A stretch of DNA of 64,000 nucleotides from an uncultured Acidimicrobiia bacterium (GCA_903921205.1 CAIXPF010000030.1:17182-81181), one strand, 5' to 3'. Numbered from the stretch's first letter, positions 51,884 to 60,639 are shown. The notes: a model not told the origin generated them from the letters alone. Numbers and translations are program-made.

Positions 51884-53874
51884 CCAGCGCCAGTTCCACC
51901 AGTTCCACCAGTTCCGCGGGCGGGTTGACCGGCCGCTCGATCGGCAAGTTGCTCGTCGCCAATCGCGGCGAGATCGCCCGCCGGATCATCCGCACCGCCC
52001 ACGACATGGGCATCGCCACCGTGGCGATCTATGCCGACGGCGACGCCGGTGCGCCGTTCGTGGCCGAGGCGGGCGAGGCCTATGCACTCGGCGGTCGTTC
52101 GTCGGCGGAGACCTATCTCGATACCGCGAAGGTGCTCGAGGTGGCCCGGCGCAGCGGGGCCGACGCGGTGCACCCGGGCTACGGGTTCCTGTCGGAGAAC
52201 GCCGCGTTCGCCCGGGCGGTGACCGACGCCGGGATGGCCTGGGTCGGTCCGCCCCCGGCCGCCATCGCGGCGATGGGCGACAAGCTCGAGGCCAAGCGCC
52301 TCGCCATCGCCGCCGGGGTGCCGACCCTGCCCATGGCCACCGACGCCGCCGACGCCGCTGCGACCGTCGGCTTTCCGCTGCTGGTGAAGGCTTCCGCCGG
52401 GGGCGGTGGCAAGGGCATGCGCGTCGTCGAGTCGGCCGATGGGCTCGCCGAGGCGGTGGCGTCGGCGCAGCGCGAGGCCCGGGCGTCCTTCGGTGACGAC
52501 ACCGTGTTCTTCGAGCGCTATGTGCGCCGGGCCCGTCACATCGAGGTCCAGGTGCTCGGCGACAGCTTCGGCAACGTCGTGCACCTCGGAGAGCGGGAGT
52601 GCTCGATCCAACGCCGCCACCAGAAGGTGGTGGAGGAGGCCCCGTCGCCGGTGATCGACGCCGCGCAGCGTGCCGAGATCGGCGAGGCCGCCGTGGCCGC
52701 GGCGCGGGCCGTCGGCTACTGCAGCGCCGGCACGGTGGAGTTCCTCTACGACGAGGAGCACCGGGCGTTCTCGTTCCTCGAGATGAACACCCGGCTGCAG
52801 GTGGAGCACCCGGTGACCGAGATGGTGACCGGCATCGATCTCGTACGTGAGCAGCTGCGCATCGCCGAGGGTGCGCCGCTCGGCTACGGCCAGCAGGACG
52901 TGACCCTGTCGGGCCACGCCGTCGAGGTCCGCCTCTACGCCGAGGACCCCGACCACGACTTCCTGCCCGCAGCCGGCCCGGTGGTGGTCTGGGAGCAGGC
53001 GACGACGCCGGTCGTGCGCTACGACAGCGGGATCGAGGCCGGCTCGGTGATCGGGGTCGAGTTCGACCCGATGCTGGCCAAGGTCATCGCCCATGCGCCC
53101 ACCCGCCGGGAGGCGGCGCTCAAGCTGGCCCTGGCGCTCGAGCGGACCCGACTCGCCGGTCTGGTCACCAACCGTGACTTCCTGGTTGCCACCCTGCGCC
53201 ACGAGGCGTTCCTGGCCGGCGACACCACGACCGATTTCATCGAGCGTCATCGGCCGACGGCTCGCCGCGACGTGGCCGGTGACGATCGCTTCACGGCCGC
53301 GGTGGTCGTCGCCCTGTGGCAGCAGGCGGCGAACCGGGCATCGGCGCCGGTGCTCGGGACCATGCCGAGCGGTTGGCGCAACAGCTCGATGCCGGCCCAA
53401 CGCCTGGAGCTCGCCGACAATACCTTGCAGTATGCCGCCCGCCGGGACGGTAGCTTCGCAGTGTCGGCGGGTGAACGGCAGGGTACGGCCCGGCTGCACG
53501 CCGTCGAGGGCCACTGGGCCGACGTCGAGATCGACGGACGCCGGCTGCGGGCCGCGGTGGCGACAGTGGCCGACGGGTTCGTGGTGCAGTTGCCCTGCGG
53601 CTCGGTGTCGCTGGTGGGCGGTGAGCGCTTCCCGAGGCCCGATCTCGCTGGTCCGGTCGGGGGGCTGGTGGCGCCCATGCCGGGCAAGGTCATCGAGGTG
53701 CGTGCCGTCGTGGGTGACGCCGTGAACGCCGGACAGGTGCTGGTGATCATGGAGGCCATGAAGATGGAGCACCATCTGTCGACCCCCGCCGACGGCACGG
53801 TGGCCGAGGTGCGCGTGGCCGTCGGCGATCAGGTCGACAACGGCGCGGTGTTGCTGGTGGTCGACGGAGCCTGA
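51880..53874 (+). CDS. Acyl-CoA carboxylase biotin carboxylase/carrier (alpha) subunit
   Basis: A 664-residue ATP-grasp biotin carboxylase with a C-terminal biotin domain. KLLVANRGEIARRIIRTA opens it, KASAGGGGKGMRVV is the ATP-grasp loop, and LEMNTRLQVEHPVTE is in the active site. The carrier motif EAMKM has Lys628, the biotinylation site. It converts CO2 and ATP to carboxybiotin for the preceding beta subunit. The N-terminal run SSTSSTSSAGG is a low-complexity leader. The middle domain is typical of MCC-type alpha chains. Start ATG overlaps the beta-subunit stop. Confidence 0.92.
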   Translation: MTSASSTSSTSSAGGLTGRSIGKLLVANRGEIARRIIRTAHDMGIATVAIYADGDAGAPFVAEAGEAYALGGRSSAETYLDTAKVLEVARRSGADAVHPGYGFLSENAAFARAVTDAGMAWVGPPPAAIAAMGDKLEAKRLAIAAGVPTLPMATDAADAAATVGFPLLVKASAGGGGKGMRVVESADGLAEAVASAQREARASFGDDTVFFERYVRRARHIEVQVLGDSFGNVVHLGERECSIQRRHQKVVEEAPSPVIDAAQRAEIGEAAVAAARAVGYCSAGTVEFLYDEEHRAFSFLEMNTRLQVEHPVTEMVTGIDLVREQLRIAEGAPLGYGQQDVTLSGHAVEVRLYAEDPDHDFLPAAGPVVVWEQATTPVVRYDSGIEAGSVIGVEFDPMLAKVIAHAPTRREAALKLALALERTRLAGLVTNRDFLVATLRHEAFLAGDTTTDFIERHRPTARRDVAGDDRFTAAVVVALWQQAANRASAPVLGTMPSGWRNSSMPAQRLELADNTLQYAARRDGSFAVSAGERQGTARLHAVEGHWADVEIDGRRLRAAVATVADGFVVQLPCGSVSLVGGERFPRPDLAGPVGGLVAPMPGKVIEVRAVVGDAVNAGQVLVIMEAMKMEHHLSTPADGTVAEVRVAVGDQVDNGAVLLVVDGA

Positions 53875-53964
53875 GGACGGCGACCGATCCCGTCGCCGCC
53901 ATACCCTCCGGTCCCGGAACGCCGCCCCGGCCGCTGGTGCGCCTTCGGATCGTCGGGCGAGGGG

Positions 53965-54085
53965 CTGTTTGTAGCGAAATGGTTCGGGAGAGCCGAACCC
54001 TCGCGAGGTGTCGGCGCGAACGCCCTGGTCAGACGGTTGCGCATCGTTGGCCGGCGGACTGGTCGAACCATTTGGCTACAAACAG
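53965..54085. repeat. 121-base inverted repeat with 22-bp arms
   Basis: Bases 53965-53986 (CTGTTTGTAGCGAAATGG...) and 54064-54085 are reverse complements except for one position, around a 77-base centre. The centre has its own hairpin GGTTCGG-GAGAG-CCGAACC (53981-53999), which overlaps the left arm. A small non-autonomous element, a structured RNA or a terminator could explain it; no flanking target-site duplication is evident. Confidence 0.8.
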
Positions 54086-54119
54086 GCGCCCGCCGCCGGC
54101 GCTCGCAGCGATTCGACGT

Positions 54120-54169
54120 CGATTCGCCGCAACGGGGCATCGTCGTGACGCCGTCGCTGCGGCGAATCG
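54120..54169. repeat. 12-bp inverted repeat sharing sequence with the 42.3-kb palindrome
   Basis: CGATTCGCCGCA (54120-54131) pairs with TGCGGCGAATCG (54158-54169). The word at 54113-54136 equals 42326-42349 except for one base, so both gaps carry the same element type. Confidence 0.85.
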
Positions 54170-54184
54170 CCGCTCGGTCGCTGC

Positions 54185-55270
54185 TCAGTCGCCGGTGAGG
54201 TGGGCGATGCGGGGCATGACCTCGTGGGCCAGCAGTTCCATCGAGCGCTTCCACGCCGGTTCGTCGTCCATGTAGTCGAAACCGAACAGCAGCAGGTGCC
54301 CGAAGCCGCCGACGTCGGCGTAGACCTTCTCGATCTTGTCGGCGACGGTCTGGGGGGACCCGACGAACCAGTTGTGCCGGGCGCAGTACTCGACGGTCAC
54401 GTCGCTGTCGGGCGTGGACGGGTCCTCCTTGTAGAAGTCGAGGAACCCGAAACTGCCCAGCAGCGGCAGGAAGTACTCGTTCATCATGCGGCCCATGTTG
54501 CCGTTGACCGAGTGCTCCCAGGCCTCTTCGTCGGTGTCCGCGACGAAGATCTCGCGCACCATGCGCCAGTTGCTGCGGCTGACCTCACGACCGGCCCGGC
54601 GGGCGCCGCGCTCGTAGGAGTCCCAGTGGCTGCGCACGTAGCCGGGGTTGAGGTTGAGGCTCATGGGGATCCAGCCCTTCTCGCCGGCCATCTCCAGGGT
54701 GGGCGACGGCGAGGAGAGCCCGGCCACGCCAATGGGCGGGTGGGGCTGCTGCAGCGGCAGGATGTGGCGCTTGAGCAGCGGCGGGATCTCGTTGGGGACG
54801 GCCGCCTTCCAGTACTTGCCCTCGAACTTCCAGCCGGGTTCCTGGGTCCACAGGTTCATGATGATCTCGATGGACTCGCGGGTCATGTCGCGGTTCTCGC
54901 CGTTCATGCCGTCCACGCCGAACATCTCCCAGTCGGTGGGCGAGCCCGATGCGGCGAAGCCGAAGTTGAGCCGCCCGCCGGAGATGTGGTCGAGCATCGC
55001 GACGCGGTTCGCCAGTTCGGCCGGGTGGTGGTAGGGCAGGCAGAACCCGCCGGGGCCGATGCGGATGTTCTTGGTCTGGCGCAGGCCTTCGACCACCAGC
55101 AGGTCCGGGGCGGGGTGCGGTTCCCACACCATGGCGTGGTGTTCGCCGATCCACACCTCCTCGAAGCCGAGCTGGTCGGCCCAGATGATGTTCTGCAGGT
55201 CCCAGTCGTGACCTTCCTTGAGGCCTCGCTCCGGTGGATGGCTGGGCATCGTGAACATGCCGAGCTTCAT
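54185..55270 (-). CDS. LLM-class flavin-dependent monooxygenase (luciferase-like)
   Basis: A 361-residue luciferase-like TIM-barrel protein. WIGEHHAMVWEPHPAPDLLV is the hallmark of FMNH2- or F420-dependent monooxygenases, with KNIRIGPGGFCLPYHHPAELANRVAMLDHISGGRLNFGFA. The C-terminal GDKIEKVYADV-like end is typical. Relatives include limonene and long-chain alkane hydroxylases. It is convergent with the carboxylase operon and divergent from the TesB-like gene. A small palindrome at 55320-55330 upstream might regulate it. Confidence 0.88.
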   Translation of the reverse strand: MKLGMFTMPSHPPERGLKEGHDWDLQNIIWADQLGFEEVWIGEHHAMVWEPHPAPDLLVVEGLRQTKNIRIGPGGFCLPYHHPAELANRVAMLDHISGGRLNFGFAASGSPTDWEMFGVDGMNGENRDMTRESIEIIMNLWTQEPGWKFEGKYWKAAVPNEIPPLLKRHILPLQQPHPPIGVAGLSSPSPTLEMAGEKGWIPMSLNLNPGYVRSHWDSYERGARRAGREVSRSNWRMVREIFVADTDEEAWEHSVNGNMGRMMNEYFLPLLGSFGFLDFYKEDPSTPDSDVTVEYCARHNWFVGSPQTVADKIEKVYADVGGFGHLLLFGFDYMDDEPAWKRSMELLAHEVMPRIAHLTGD

Positions 55271-55319
55271 GGCTACCCCTCTTCGGTCCGTGGCCGGCCG
55301 GCGACCGGCACATTGTGAC

Positions 55320-55330
55320 GAATGTCATTC
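55320..55330. promoter_or_regulatory. Small palindrome in the 55.3-kb divergent region
   Basis: GAATG, T, CATTC sits about 50 bases before the LLM start. Overlapping it, TGAC-GAAT-GTCA (55317-55328) is a second, TetR-like dyad. These are short, so operator function is a weak inference. Confidence 0.35.
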
Positions 55331-55483
55331 TTCCAGACGGGGCGGGGTCGGCGCGCCGCAAGGGGAGATCTCCCATGGCGGACGTCGCCGTGCACGGCGA
55401 TGCGGTCGTGCCCTGCGGTGGCGTCGTGCGGTCCCGACCCCGGGTTCCCCCTGCGGATTCGCCCTGCGGGGCCGACCGGCGAC

Positions 55484-55489
55484 GACAAT
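55484..55489 (+). promoter_or_regulatory. -10 box of the TesB-like gene
   Basis: GACAAT ends eight bases before ATG 55498. Confidence 0.45.
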
Positions 55490-55497
55490 GGGTGGCG

Positions 55498-56343
55498 ATG
55501 ACACTGCCCGAACCTCGTGACTACGCCGAGCTGCTGGCGCTCGAACCGCACGGCCCGGACACCTTCGTCGGGGTCAGCCCGCCCTACAGCTGGGGTCGCA
55601 TCTACGGCGGGCAGGTCATCGCCCAGGCGCTCAGCGCAGCGTGCTCGACGGTGGACGACGCGCACGGCGTGCACTCCTTGCATGCCTACTTCATCCTCGG
55701 TGGCCGGCTCGACGAGCCCGTGCGCTACGAGGTCGACCGGGTGCGCAACGGTTCGTCGTTCCTCACCCGGCGGGTCGTGGCCCGTCAGTCCTACGGTGCG
55801 ATCCTGACGCTCGAGGCGTCCTTCCACAGCACGGAGGACGCCCCGGGGGTGCAGACCATGGTTGCCCCGGCGAACGTGCCCGCCCCGGAGACGCTGCCGG
55901 AGGAGGGCTGGGGGTTCATGCTCGAGCGACGTACCGTGCCGTATGTGCACGGAACCGGCCGGGTGCTGACCTGGGTGCGGGTCGACCCGTCGGTCGGCGA
56001 CGACCCGGTGGCGCAGAGTTGTGCGTTGGCGCTGGCGTCGGACACCTCGGCGGTGGCGGCGGTGCGGGCCACGCACCCGCAGGGTGACATCCCCCGTGAA
56101 CGGCACAACGAGGTGTTCATGGGGGCCAGCCTCGACCACGCGGTGTGGTTCCATCACCCGACCCGTGCCGATGAGTGGCTCCTGCTCGACTTCTCCTGCC
56201 ATTTCGTGGGTGGGGCCCGGGGTCTGTCGATCGGACACGTCTTCGATCGGGAGGGCCTGCACGTGGCGACCATCGTGCAGGAGGCGTTGTTGCGGGAGCG
56301 GCGTCCGGCGGTGGCGGCACCGCCTCCTTCGGCGCCGGACTGA
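55498..56343 (+). CDS. Acyl-CoA thioesterase II (TesB-like)
   Basis: A 281-residue double-hotdog thioesterase. WGRIYGGQVIAQALSAACSTV begins the first hotdog and SIGHVFDREGLHVATIVQEALLRE closes the second with the catalytic Asp/Gln/Thr cluster area. It releases free fatty acids from acyl-CoA in the cytosol. The ATG lies eight bases after GACAAT; GTG 55492 is a possible earlier start. It stands between the LLM gene and a PaaK-like ligase, all in the acyl-CoA region. Confidence 0.9.
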   Translation: MTLPEPRDYAELLALEPHGPDTFVGVSPPYSWGRIYGGQVIAQALSAACSTVDDAHGVHSLHAYFILGGRLDEPVRYEVDRVRNGSSFLTRRVVARQSYGAILTLEASFHSTEDAPGVQTMVAPANVPAPETLPEEGWGFMLERRTVPYVHGTGRVLTWVRVDPSVGDDPVAQSCALALASDTSAVAAVRATHPQGDIPRERHNEVFMGASLDHAVWFHHPTRADEWLLLDFSCHFVGGARGLSIGHVFDREGLHVATIVQEALLRERRPAVAAPPPSAPD

Positions 56344-56398
56344 CCACCCGGCCGGGCCGATCGGGGCAGGTGCGACGAGCGGCTCGCCCTCGCGGGGG

Positions 56399-56404
56399 TA
56401 GGTT
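56399..56404 (+). promoter_or_regulatory. -10 box of the PaaK-like gene
   Basis: TAGGTT ends eight bases before ATG 56413. Confidence 0.5.
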
Positions 56405-56412
56405 GACGCGCC

Positions 56413-57717
56413 ATGCACGACGACGGGGATGCCGTGACGCGCCGGCCGGTGGCACCGGGCCTGAACGAGTTGGGCGGGCGGGGTGAGGCATTGGCGGCGT
56501 TGGTGCGCCGCGCCCGGGCCAGGGTGCCGTTCTACGCCCAGCATCTGGCCGGGGTGGACGACTTCGCTCCTGACGGGTCCGACGCCGATCTGGCCGCGCT
56601 GCCCACCTGCACCAAGGCCGACCTCGTCGGGTGGGGGCCCTTCCCGTTGGGGGCGGTGCCGCTGTCGGGTTGTCTCCGGGTGTCGGCGACGTCGGGAACG
56701 ACCGGGCCCCGTCTCTTCGTCGGCTACACCCGTGCCGACTGGGATGCGGTGGGCGCCGCGGCAGGGCGGGTGGCGCGGCACATCGGCTTCGGTCCCGGCG
56801 ATTCGCTGCTGAACGTGTTGGGGTCGGGTCTGTGGATCGGTGGCCCGTGCTTCGACGAGCTGGCCAGGGTGTCGGGCGCATCGTTGTTCCCGGCGGGGCC
56901 GACCAACCCCGAGCAGGTGCTCGAGTGGTGCGCGACCTTCGGGCTGACGTCGATCACCACCACACCGTCCTACGTGCGGCTGTTGGTGGAATGGGCGGCG
57001 GCGCATGGGGTCGACCTGGCGTCGTTGCCGTTGCGGACCGCCTTCGTCGGAGGTGAAGGCGCGTCGCCGGCGCTGCGCGCACAGGTGGTGGCTGCGTTCG
57101 GTGCGGGGTTCCGGTGGCAGGAGATGTACGGCTCGACGGAGGTCGGCGGCGCGATCCTGGGGTACGGCAGCCCTGATGCGGGCTTCGAGGACGGCCTGAA
57201 CATCGCCACCGACGAGTTCGTGGTGGAGCTGCTCGACCCCGATGCCGATCGGCCGGTGCCGCCGGGGGAGCTGGGCGAGCTGACCGTGACGGGGTTCGCT
57301 GAGGCGTCGCCGTTGATCCGCTACCGGACGCGTGACCTGGTGCGGGCGATCCCGGGGCGCGACCGGCGGGGCCTGCCCCGGGTGTCGACGTTGGTGGGCC
57401 GCATCGACGACGCGGTGAAGGTACGCGGCGCGCTGGTGTACCCCGCAGTCGTCGAGGAGTCGGTGGTGGCGGCGCTACCCGTCGGTGCGGAGTGGCGCGT
57501 GGAGTTGAGCCGTGAGCCCGGCGGACTCGACCTGCTGGAGGTGACCGTGGAACTCGATGCCGAGCCGGGGGAGGCGGCGCGTCGCTGCTCGGCGTTGGCC
57601 GAGGCGATCCTGGCCCGGACCCTGGTGCGCCCGGTGGTGCGCGCCGTGCCGTTGGGGACCTTCGAGCGGTTCACCGGCAAGGCCCGCCGGGTACTGGATC
57701 GGCGCCCCGCCGAGTGA
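56413..57717 (+). CDS. Phenylacetate-CoA ligase-family (PaaK-like) AMP-forming enzyme
   Basis: A 434-residue adenylate-forming enzyme. The phosphate loop is VSATSGTTGPRLFVGYTRADWD, and the ATP-binding motif is EMYGSTEVGGA. The C-terminal domain is short, as in PaaK, ending with RFTGKARRVLDR, which holds the likely catalytic Lys. It would activate an aromatic or other acid to its CoA ester. Being near a thioesterase and dehydrogenases supports an acid-activation role. The exact acid is unknown. Leaderless start from TAGGTT. Confidence 0.86.
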   Translation: MHDDGDAVTRRPVAPGLNELGGRGEALAALVRRARARVPFYAQHLAGVDDFAPDGSDADLAALPTCTKADLVGWGPFPLGAVPLSGCLRVSATSGTTGPRLFVGYTRADWDAVGAAAGRVARHIGFGPGDSLLNVLGSGLWIGGPCFDELARVSGASLFPAGPTNPEQVLEWCATFGLTSITTTPSYVRLLVEWAAAHGVDLASLPLRTAFVGGEGASPALRAQVVAAFGAGFRWQEMYGSTEVGGAILGYGSPDAGFEDGLNIATDEFVVELLDPDADRPVPPGELGELTVTGFAEASPLIRYRTRDLVRAIPGRDRRGLPRVSTLVGRIDDAVKVRGALVYPAVVEESVVAALPVGAEWRVELSREPGGLDLLEVTVELDAEPGEAARRCSALAEAILARTLVRPVVRAVPLGTFERFTGKARRVLDRRPAE

Positions 57718-57753
57718 CGGGCACGTGCCGGCCGGGTGTGCCCGGACGACGGA

Positions 57754-59664
57754 TCAGGCGAAGGTGATGCCGAGCCCGGCCGCTTCGGCGGCGGTGGTGT
57801 GCACCACGGCGGCCACGAAGTCGGGGTAGCCGGCCATCGGGACGCCGGTACCGGCACCGACCAGCGGTCGCAGGATCCCGCCGTAGACGAGATCGGCCCG
57901 ACGCTGCGCTGCGCCCGGCCCGGTGACGTCACGGGCCTGGGCCCACAGCTCGGCGGCGTCGAGGAACAGCCGGTCGTTCACCAGCGAGCGGAGTTGGGCG
58001 TTCACCCGGCGGGTGAGGCTGTCCGCGATGTGCTGCTCGTGGTCCTCGTCGGGAACGGGTCCGCTCCAGCCGTCGGGCGTGGCGGCGAACCGGCGGAACG
58101 AGTCGGTGAGCGCAGCGATGAGGTCGCCGGCCGGCCGCATCGACTCGTACTCGTCGTTGGCCCGCCGGGCGTAGCGCACGCACAGCGCCCGGACCTTCGA
58201 CCAGTGCGCAGGCCGGATGGCCGGGTCGTTGTCGACCCCGAGACGCAGTTCCCAGTAGCGCAGGTAGGACGCCACGGCGCCCTCGACGGCGAGGTGCAGC
58301 TTGCCCAGGCCGTAGCACGGCAGGGAGAAGCCGAGATCGAGCGGTTGGGCCTCGACCCGCAGTTGGCCCAACAGCCAGCGCAGCTCGGCAAAGGTTCCCG
58401 GGTCGGACTGCTCGGTGACGACCTCGTTCAGTCGTGACGTGAGGTAGAGGTTGGTGTCGAGCCGCTGCCGCAGCAACCGCTCGGTGGGGTAGCCCAGCTC
58501 GCTGCCGATGGCGGAGAGCACCTGGTCGACCGAGGCGATCACGTGGTGGCGACGGGCGTCGAGGCTGGGCAGGTTCGGACCCTGCACCAGCTCGAAGTGG
58601 GTGAAGCAGACGATCAGCTTGTCGCCGTGACCGGCCGCGGCGATCTGCCGCATGGCGGCCACCGGGGCGGCCTGCATGGGCTGTTGGGCATTGTCGACGA
58701 TGATGATCGAATCGGCCTCGTCGAACGCCCGGGTGGCCGAACTCGGCAGGCTCGACACCGAGTCGGGGGTGTGGCCGAGCCCCTCGCGGTCCAGGAGCAT
58801 CACGTAGGGGATCTCCCGGGCCCAGGTCGGGTGGAACGGCCCGCGCACCCGCAGACCGTTGATGACCGGGGTGAGCAACTGCCCGAAGTCGGCGTGGTCG
58901 TTGCCGGCGAAGGTGCGCAGCCGCTTGAGGAACACCTCACGGTCGCTCTCGTGGCAGCGCCAGTACAGCGGCCAGCCGTCCCGGGACGTGACCACATCGC
59001 TGGGGGCGAGCAGTTCGATCCGGGCTCGCACCTCGGAGATGAGGAACTCGACGATCTCCACCACGATCGGGTTGGCCGCGAGCCGGTCCTTGAGCAGGAC
59101 GTGCAGCTCCTCCTCCGGGGTCTCCGCGGTGGCGGCACCGGCGGTCACCATCACCTCGACCTCGTTGGTGACCGCCTCCTCGAGCAGACGGTGTATCTCG
59201 CTGACGATGGCGGTGGTGTTGCCCGACAACGGCTCGTCGGGGGCGACCGTCACCGGGTGCTCGCCGAGTTGCGGCTCGCCGAGCAGGTAGCGGAGCCGGA
59301 AGCGCTGGTCGACGTGATCGAGCAGCCGGGAACGGATCTCCGCCGCCGGCCGGTCGTCGAAGAAGGCGAGCGCGGCGGCCACCACGTTCTCCTCGATGTA
59401 GGCCTGGACCTCGATGAGCGGCATGAACGTGGCGACGGCGTAGAAGTCGCCCGGGGCGAGCAGCAGTTCGGTCTCCGCCACGGTGGTCTTGGACGCCGAG
59501 GTCGCCGGGAACGCCTCCCCGTCGGTGGTGCCCATCAGCTGGCGGATGAGCGTGGACTTGCCCGCGCCCGTGGTGCCGATGACCAGGATGGTCCGGTATC
59601 CGGTGGTCTGGGAGGGCCCGGGAAGGACCATTTCCCGAAGGCCGTAGAAGGTCTCGCCGCTCAT
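57754..59664 (-). CDS. Large GTPase of unknown role (GBP/dynamin-like switch motif)
   Basis: A 636-residue P-loop protein. G1 is GTTGAGKST (30-38), a possible G2 lies in SASKTTVAETE (55-65), G3 is VMLLDREGLGHT (288-299), and VCFTHFELVQG (352-362) sits at the usual G4 position, but without the NKxD set. DREGLG resembles the DTEGLGD of guanylate-binding and atlastin GTPases. A 220-residue insertion, mostly helical, separates G2 from G3; the last 230 residues are also helical. There is no membrane segment. GTP use is inferred; an ATPase role remains possible. ATG 59664 lies eight bases after GATAAT, the best -10 box in the window. Confidence 0.7.
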   Translation of the reverse strand: MSGETFYGLREMVLPGPSQTTGYRTILVIGTTGAGKSTLIRQLMGTTDGEAFPATSASKTTVAETELLLAPGDFYAVATFMPLIEVQAYIEENVVAAALAFFDDRPAAEIRSRLLDHVDQRFRLRYLLGEPQLGEHPVTVAPDEPLSGNTTAIVSEIHRLLEEAVTNEVEVMVTAGAATAETPEEELHVLLKDRLAANPIVVEIVEFLISEVRARIELLAPSDVVTSRDGWPLYWRCHESDREVFLKRLRTFAGNDHADFGQLLTPVINGLRVRGPFHPTWAREIPYVMLLDREGLGHTPDSVSSLPSSATRAFDEADSIIIVDNAQQPMQAAPVAAMRQIAAAGHGDKLIVCFTHFELVQGPNLPSLDARRHHVIASVDQVLSAIGSELGYPTERLLRQRLDTNLYLTSRLNEVVTEQSDPGTFAELRWLLGQLRVEAQPLDLGFSLPCYGLGKLHLAVEGAVASYLRYWELRLGVDNDPAIRPAHWSKVRALCVRYARRANDEYESMRPAGDLIAALTDSFRRFAATPDGWSGPVPDEDHEQHIADSLTRRVNAQLRSLVNDRLFLDAAELWAQARDVTGPGAAQRRADLVYGGILRPLVGAGTGVPMAGYPDFVAAVVHTTAAEAAGLGITFA

Positions 59665-59672
59665 CAAAAGTG

Positions 59673-59678
59673 ATTATC
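59673..59678 (-). promoter_or_regulatory. -10 box of the large GTPase gene
   Basis: GATAAT on the leftward strand ends eight bases before ATG 59664; a weak TTCAGG at 59701-59696 is 17 bases further upstream. The local AT content is much higher than average. Confidence 0.55.
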
Positions 59679-59790
59679 GGCAGGTCGGCGCCGCGCCTGA
59701 ACCTTTGCCGTCGGCGACACGTTAGCCACGCCGGTCAGCTCCGGGTGACCGTCGGGCGTGCCCCGGCTTCGCCGCCCGAACCTGCGGCGC

Positions 59791-59796
59791 TACGGT
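59791..59796 (+). promoter_or_regulatory. -10 box of the 59806 thioesterase gene
   Basis: TACGGT ends nine bases before ATG 59806. Confidence 0.4.
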
Positions 59797-59805
59797 GCCC
59801 ACCCG

Positions 59806-60639
59806 ATGAGCGTGCACTTCGAGCAGGAAACCGCGGTCCGGGCGCTGGGTGGTGGCCGGTACGCCACGGCGTTCAGCCAGGACTGGTTCGTGTTCGCCGG
59901 ACCGAACGGCGGCATCGTCGCGGCGGTGTTGCTGCGGGCCTGCATCGCCGAGGTCGACGACCCCGGCCGCTCGCCCCGCACCCTGACCGTGCACTACCTG
60001 GCCCCGCCCGCCGTCGGGCCGGCCGAGGTCCACGTCACCGTCGAACGGGCTGGGCGGGGCGTCAGCTTCCTGTCGGCCCGGCTGCTGCAGGACGGCGAGC
60101 CCAAGGCCGTGGCGCTCGTGGCCTACGGCGCGCCGCGGCCCGACCGGGTGGCCTGGTCGGCCCGGCCGTGCCCGGTGCTGCCGCCGGTGGGGACCTGTCC
60201 ACCGCTGGCCGCCGACGGCGAGGGCGAGCCGCCCAACATCCGCCTGCGCTGGGACTGCCGCTGGGCCCTCGGTGACGGGGGGACCACGCTGGCCACCGAG
60301 GGAACCGAGACCGGCGGATGGTTGCGGGCCGAGGTCCCCACGCCGGTCGACCACGTCCTGGTCGCTGCCATGGCCGATGCCTGGCTGCCACCGATCCTGG
60401 CCCGGCCCGGTCACCAGAGCGTCAGCGTCCCCACGATCGAGCTGACGGTCCACTTCCGTGACACGTCCACCCTGGCGCAGCTGCAGCCCGAGGACTGGTT
60501 CGCCTGCTCGTTCCGCACCGACGTCGTGCAGGAGGGCTATCTGGAGGAGGACGGGCTGATCTGGGCCGCAGATGGCAGGCTGGTGGCCATGTCCCGCCAA
60601 CTGGCCGTGGTCCTCGAACGACGGGAGTTCCCCCGATGA
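59806..60639 (+). CDS. Thioesterase-family protein (hotdog fold)
   Basis: A 277-residue double-hotdog protein of the TesB/acyl-CoA thioesterase superfamily. FAGPNGGIVAAVLLRACIAE and TVHYLAPPAVGPAEVHVTVERAGRGVSFL are the first hotdog; TIELTVHFRDTST and EEDGLIWAADGRLVAMSRQ are the second. The catalytic residues are less clear than in the gene at 55498. Its stop overlaps the Nudix ATG by 4 bases, so it is the first gene of a four-gene run (thioesterase, Nudix, TrmH-type, acyl-CoA synthetase). Confidence 0.87.
   Translation: MSVHFEQETAVRALGGGRYATAFSQDWFVFAGPNGGIVAAVLLRACIAEVDDPGRSPRTLTVHYLAPPAVGPAEVHVTVERAGRGVSFLSARLLQDGEPKAVALVAYGAPRPDRVAWSARPCPVLPPVGTCPPLAADGEGEPPNIRLRWDCRWALGDGGTTLATEGTETGGWLRAEVPTPVDHVLVAAMADAWLPPILARPGHQSVSVPTIELTVHFRDTSTLAQLQPEDWFACSFRTDVVQEGYLEEDGLIWAADGRLVAMSRQLAVVLERREFPR

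Larger units (their letters stand above)
53875..54184. other. 310-base convergent intergenic region with two inverted repeats
   Basis: Lies between the convergent carboxylase and luciferase-type genes. It holds a 22-bp-arm inverted repeat (53965-54085) and a 12-bp-arm one (54120-54169). No gene or T-run terminator is seen. The base content is more A/T-containing than the neighbouring genes. Confidence 0.7.

Noticed and set aside
53965..54085. Insertion sequence
   Set aside because: Although the arms look like terminal repeats, the centre has no transposase and is only 77 bases; no target duplication is evident.
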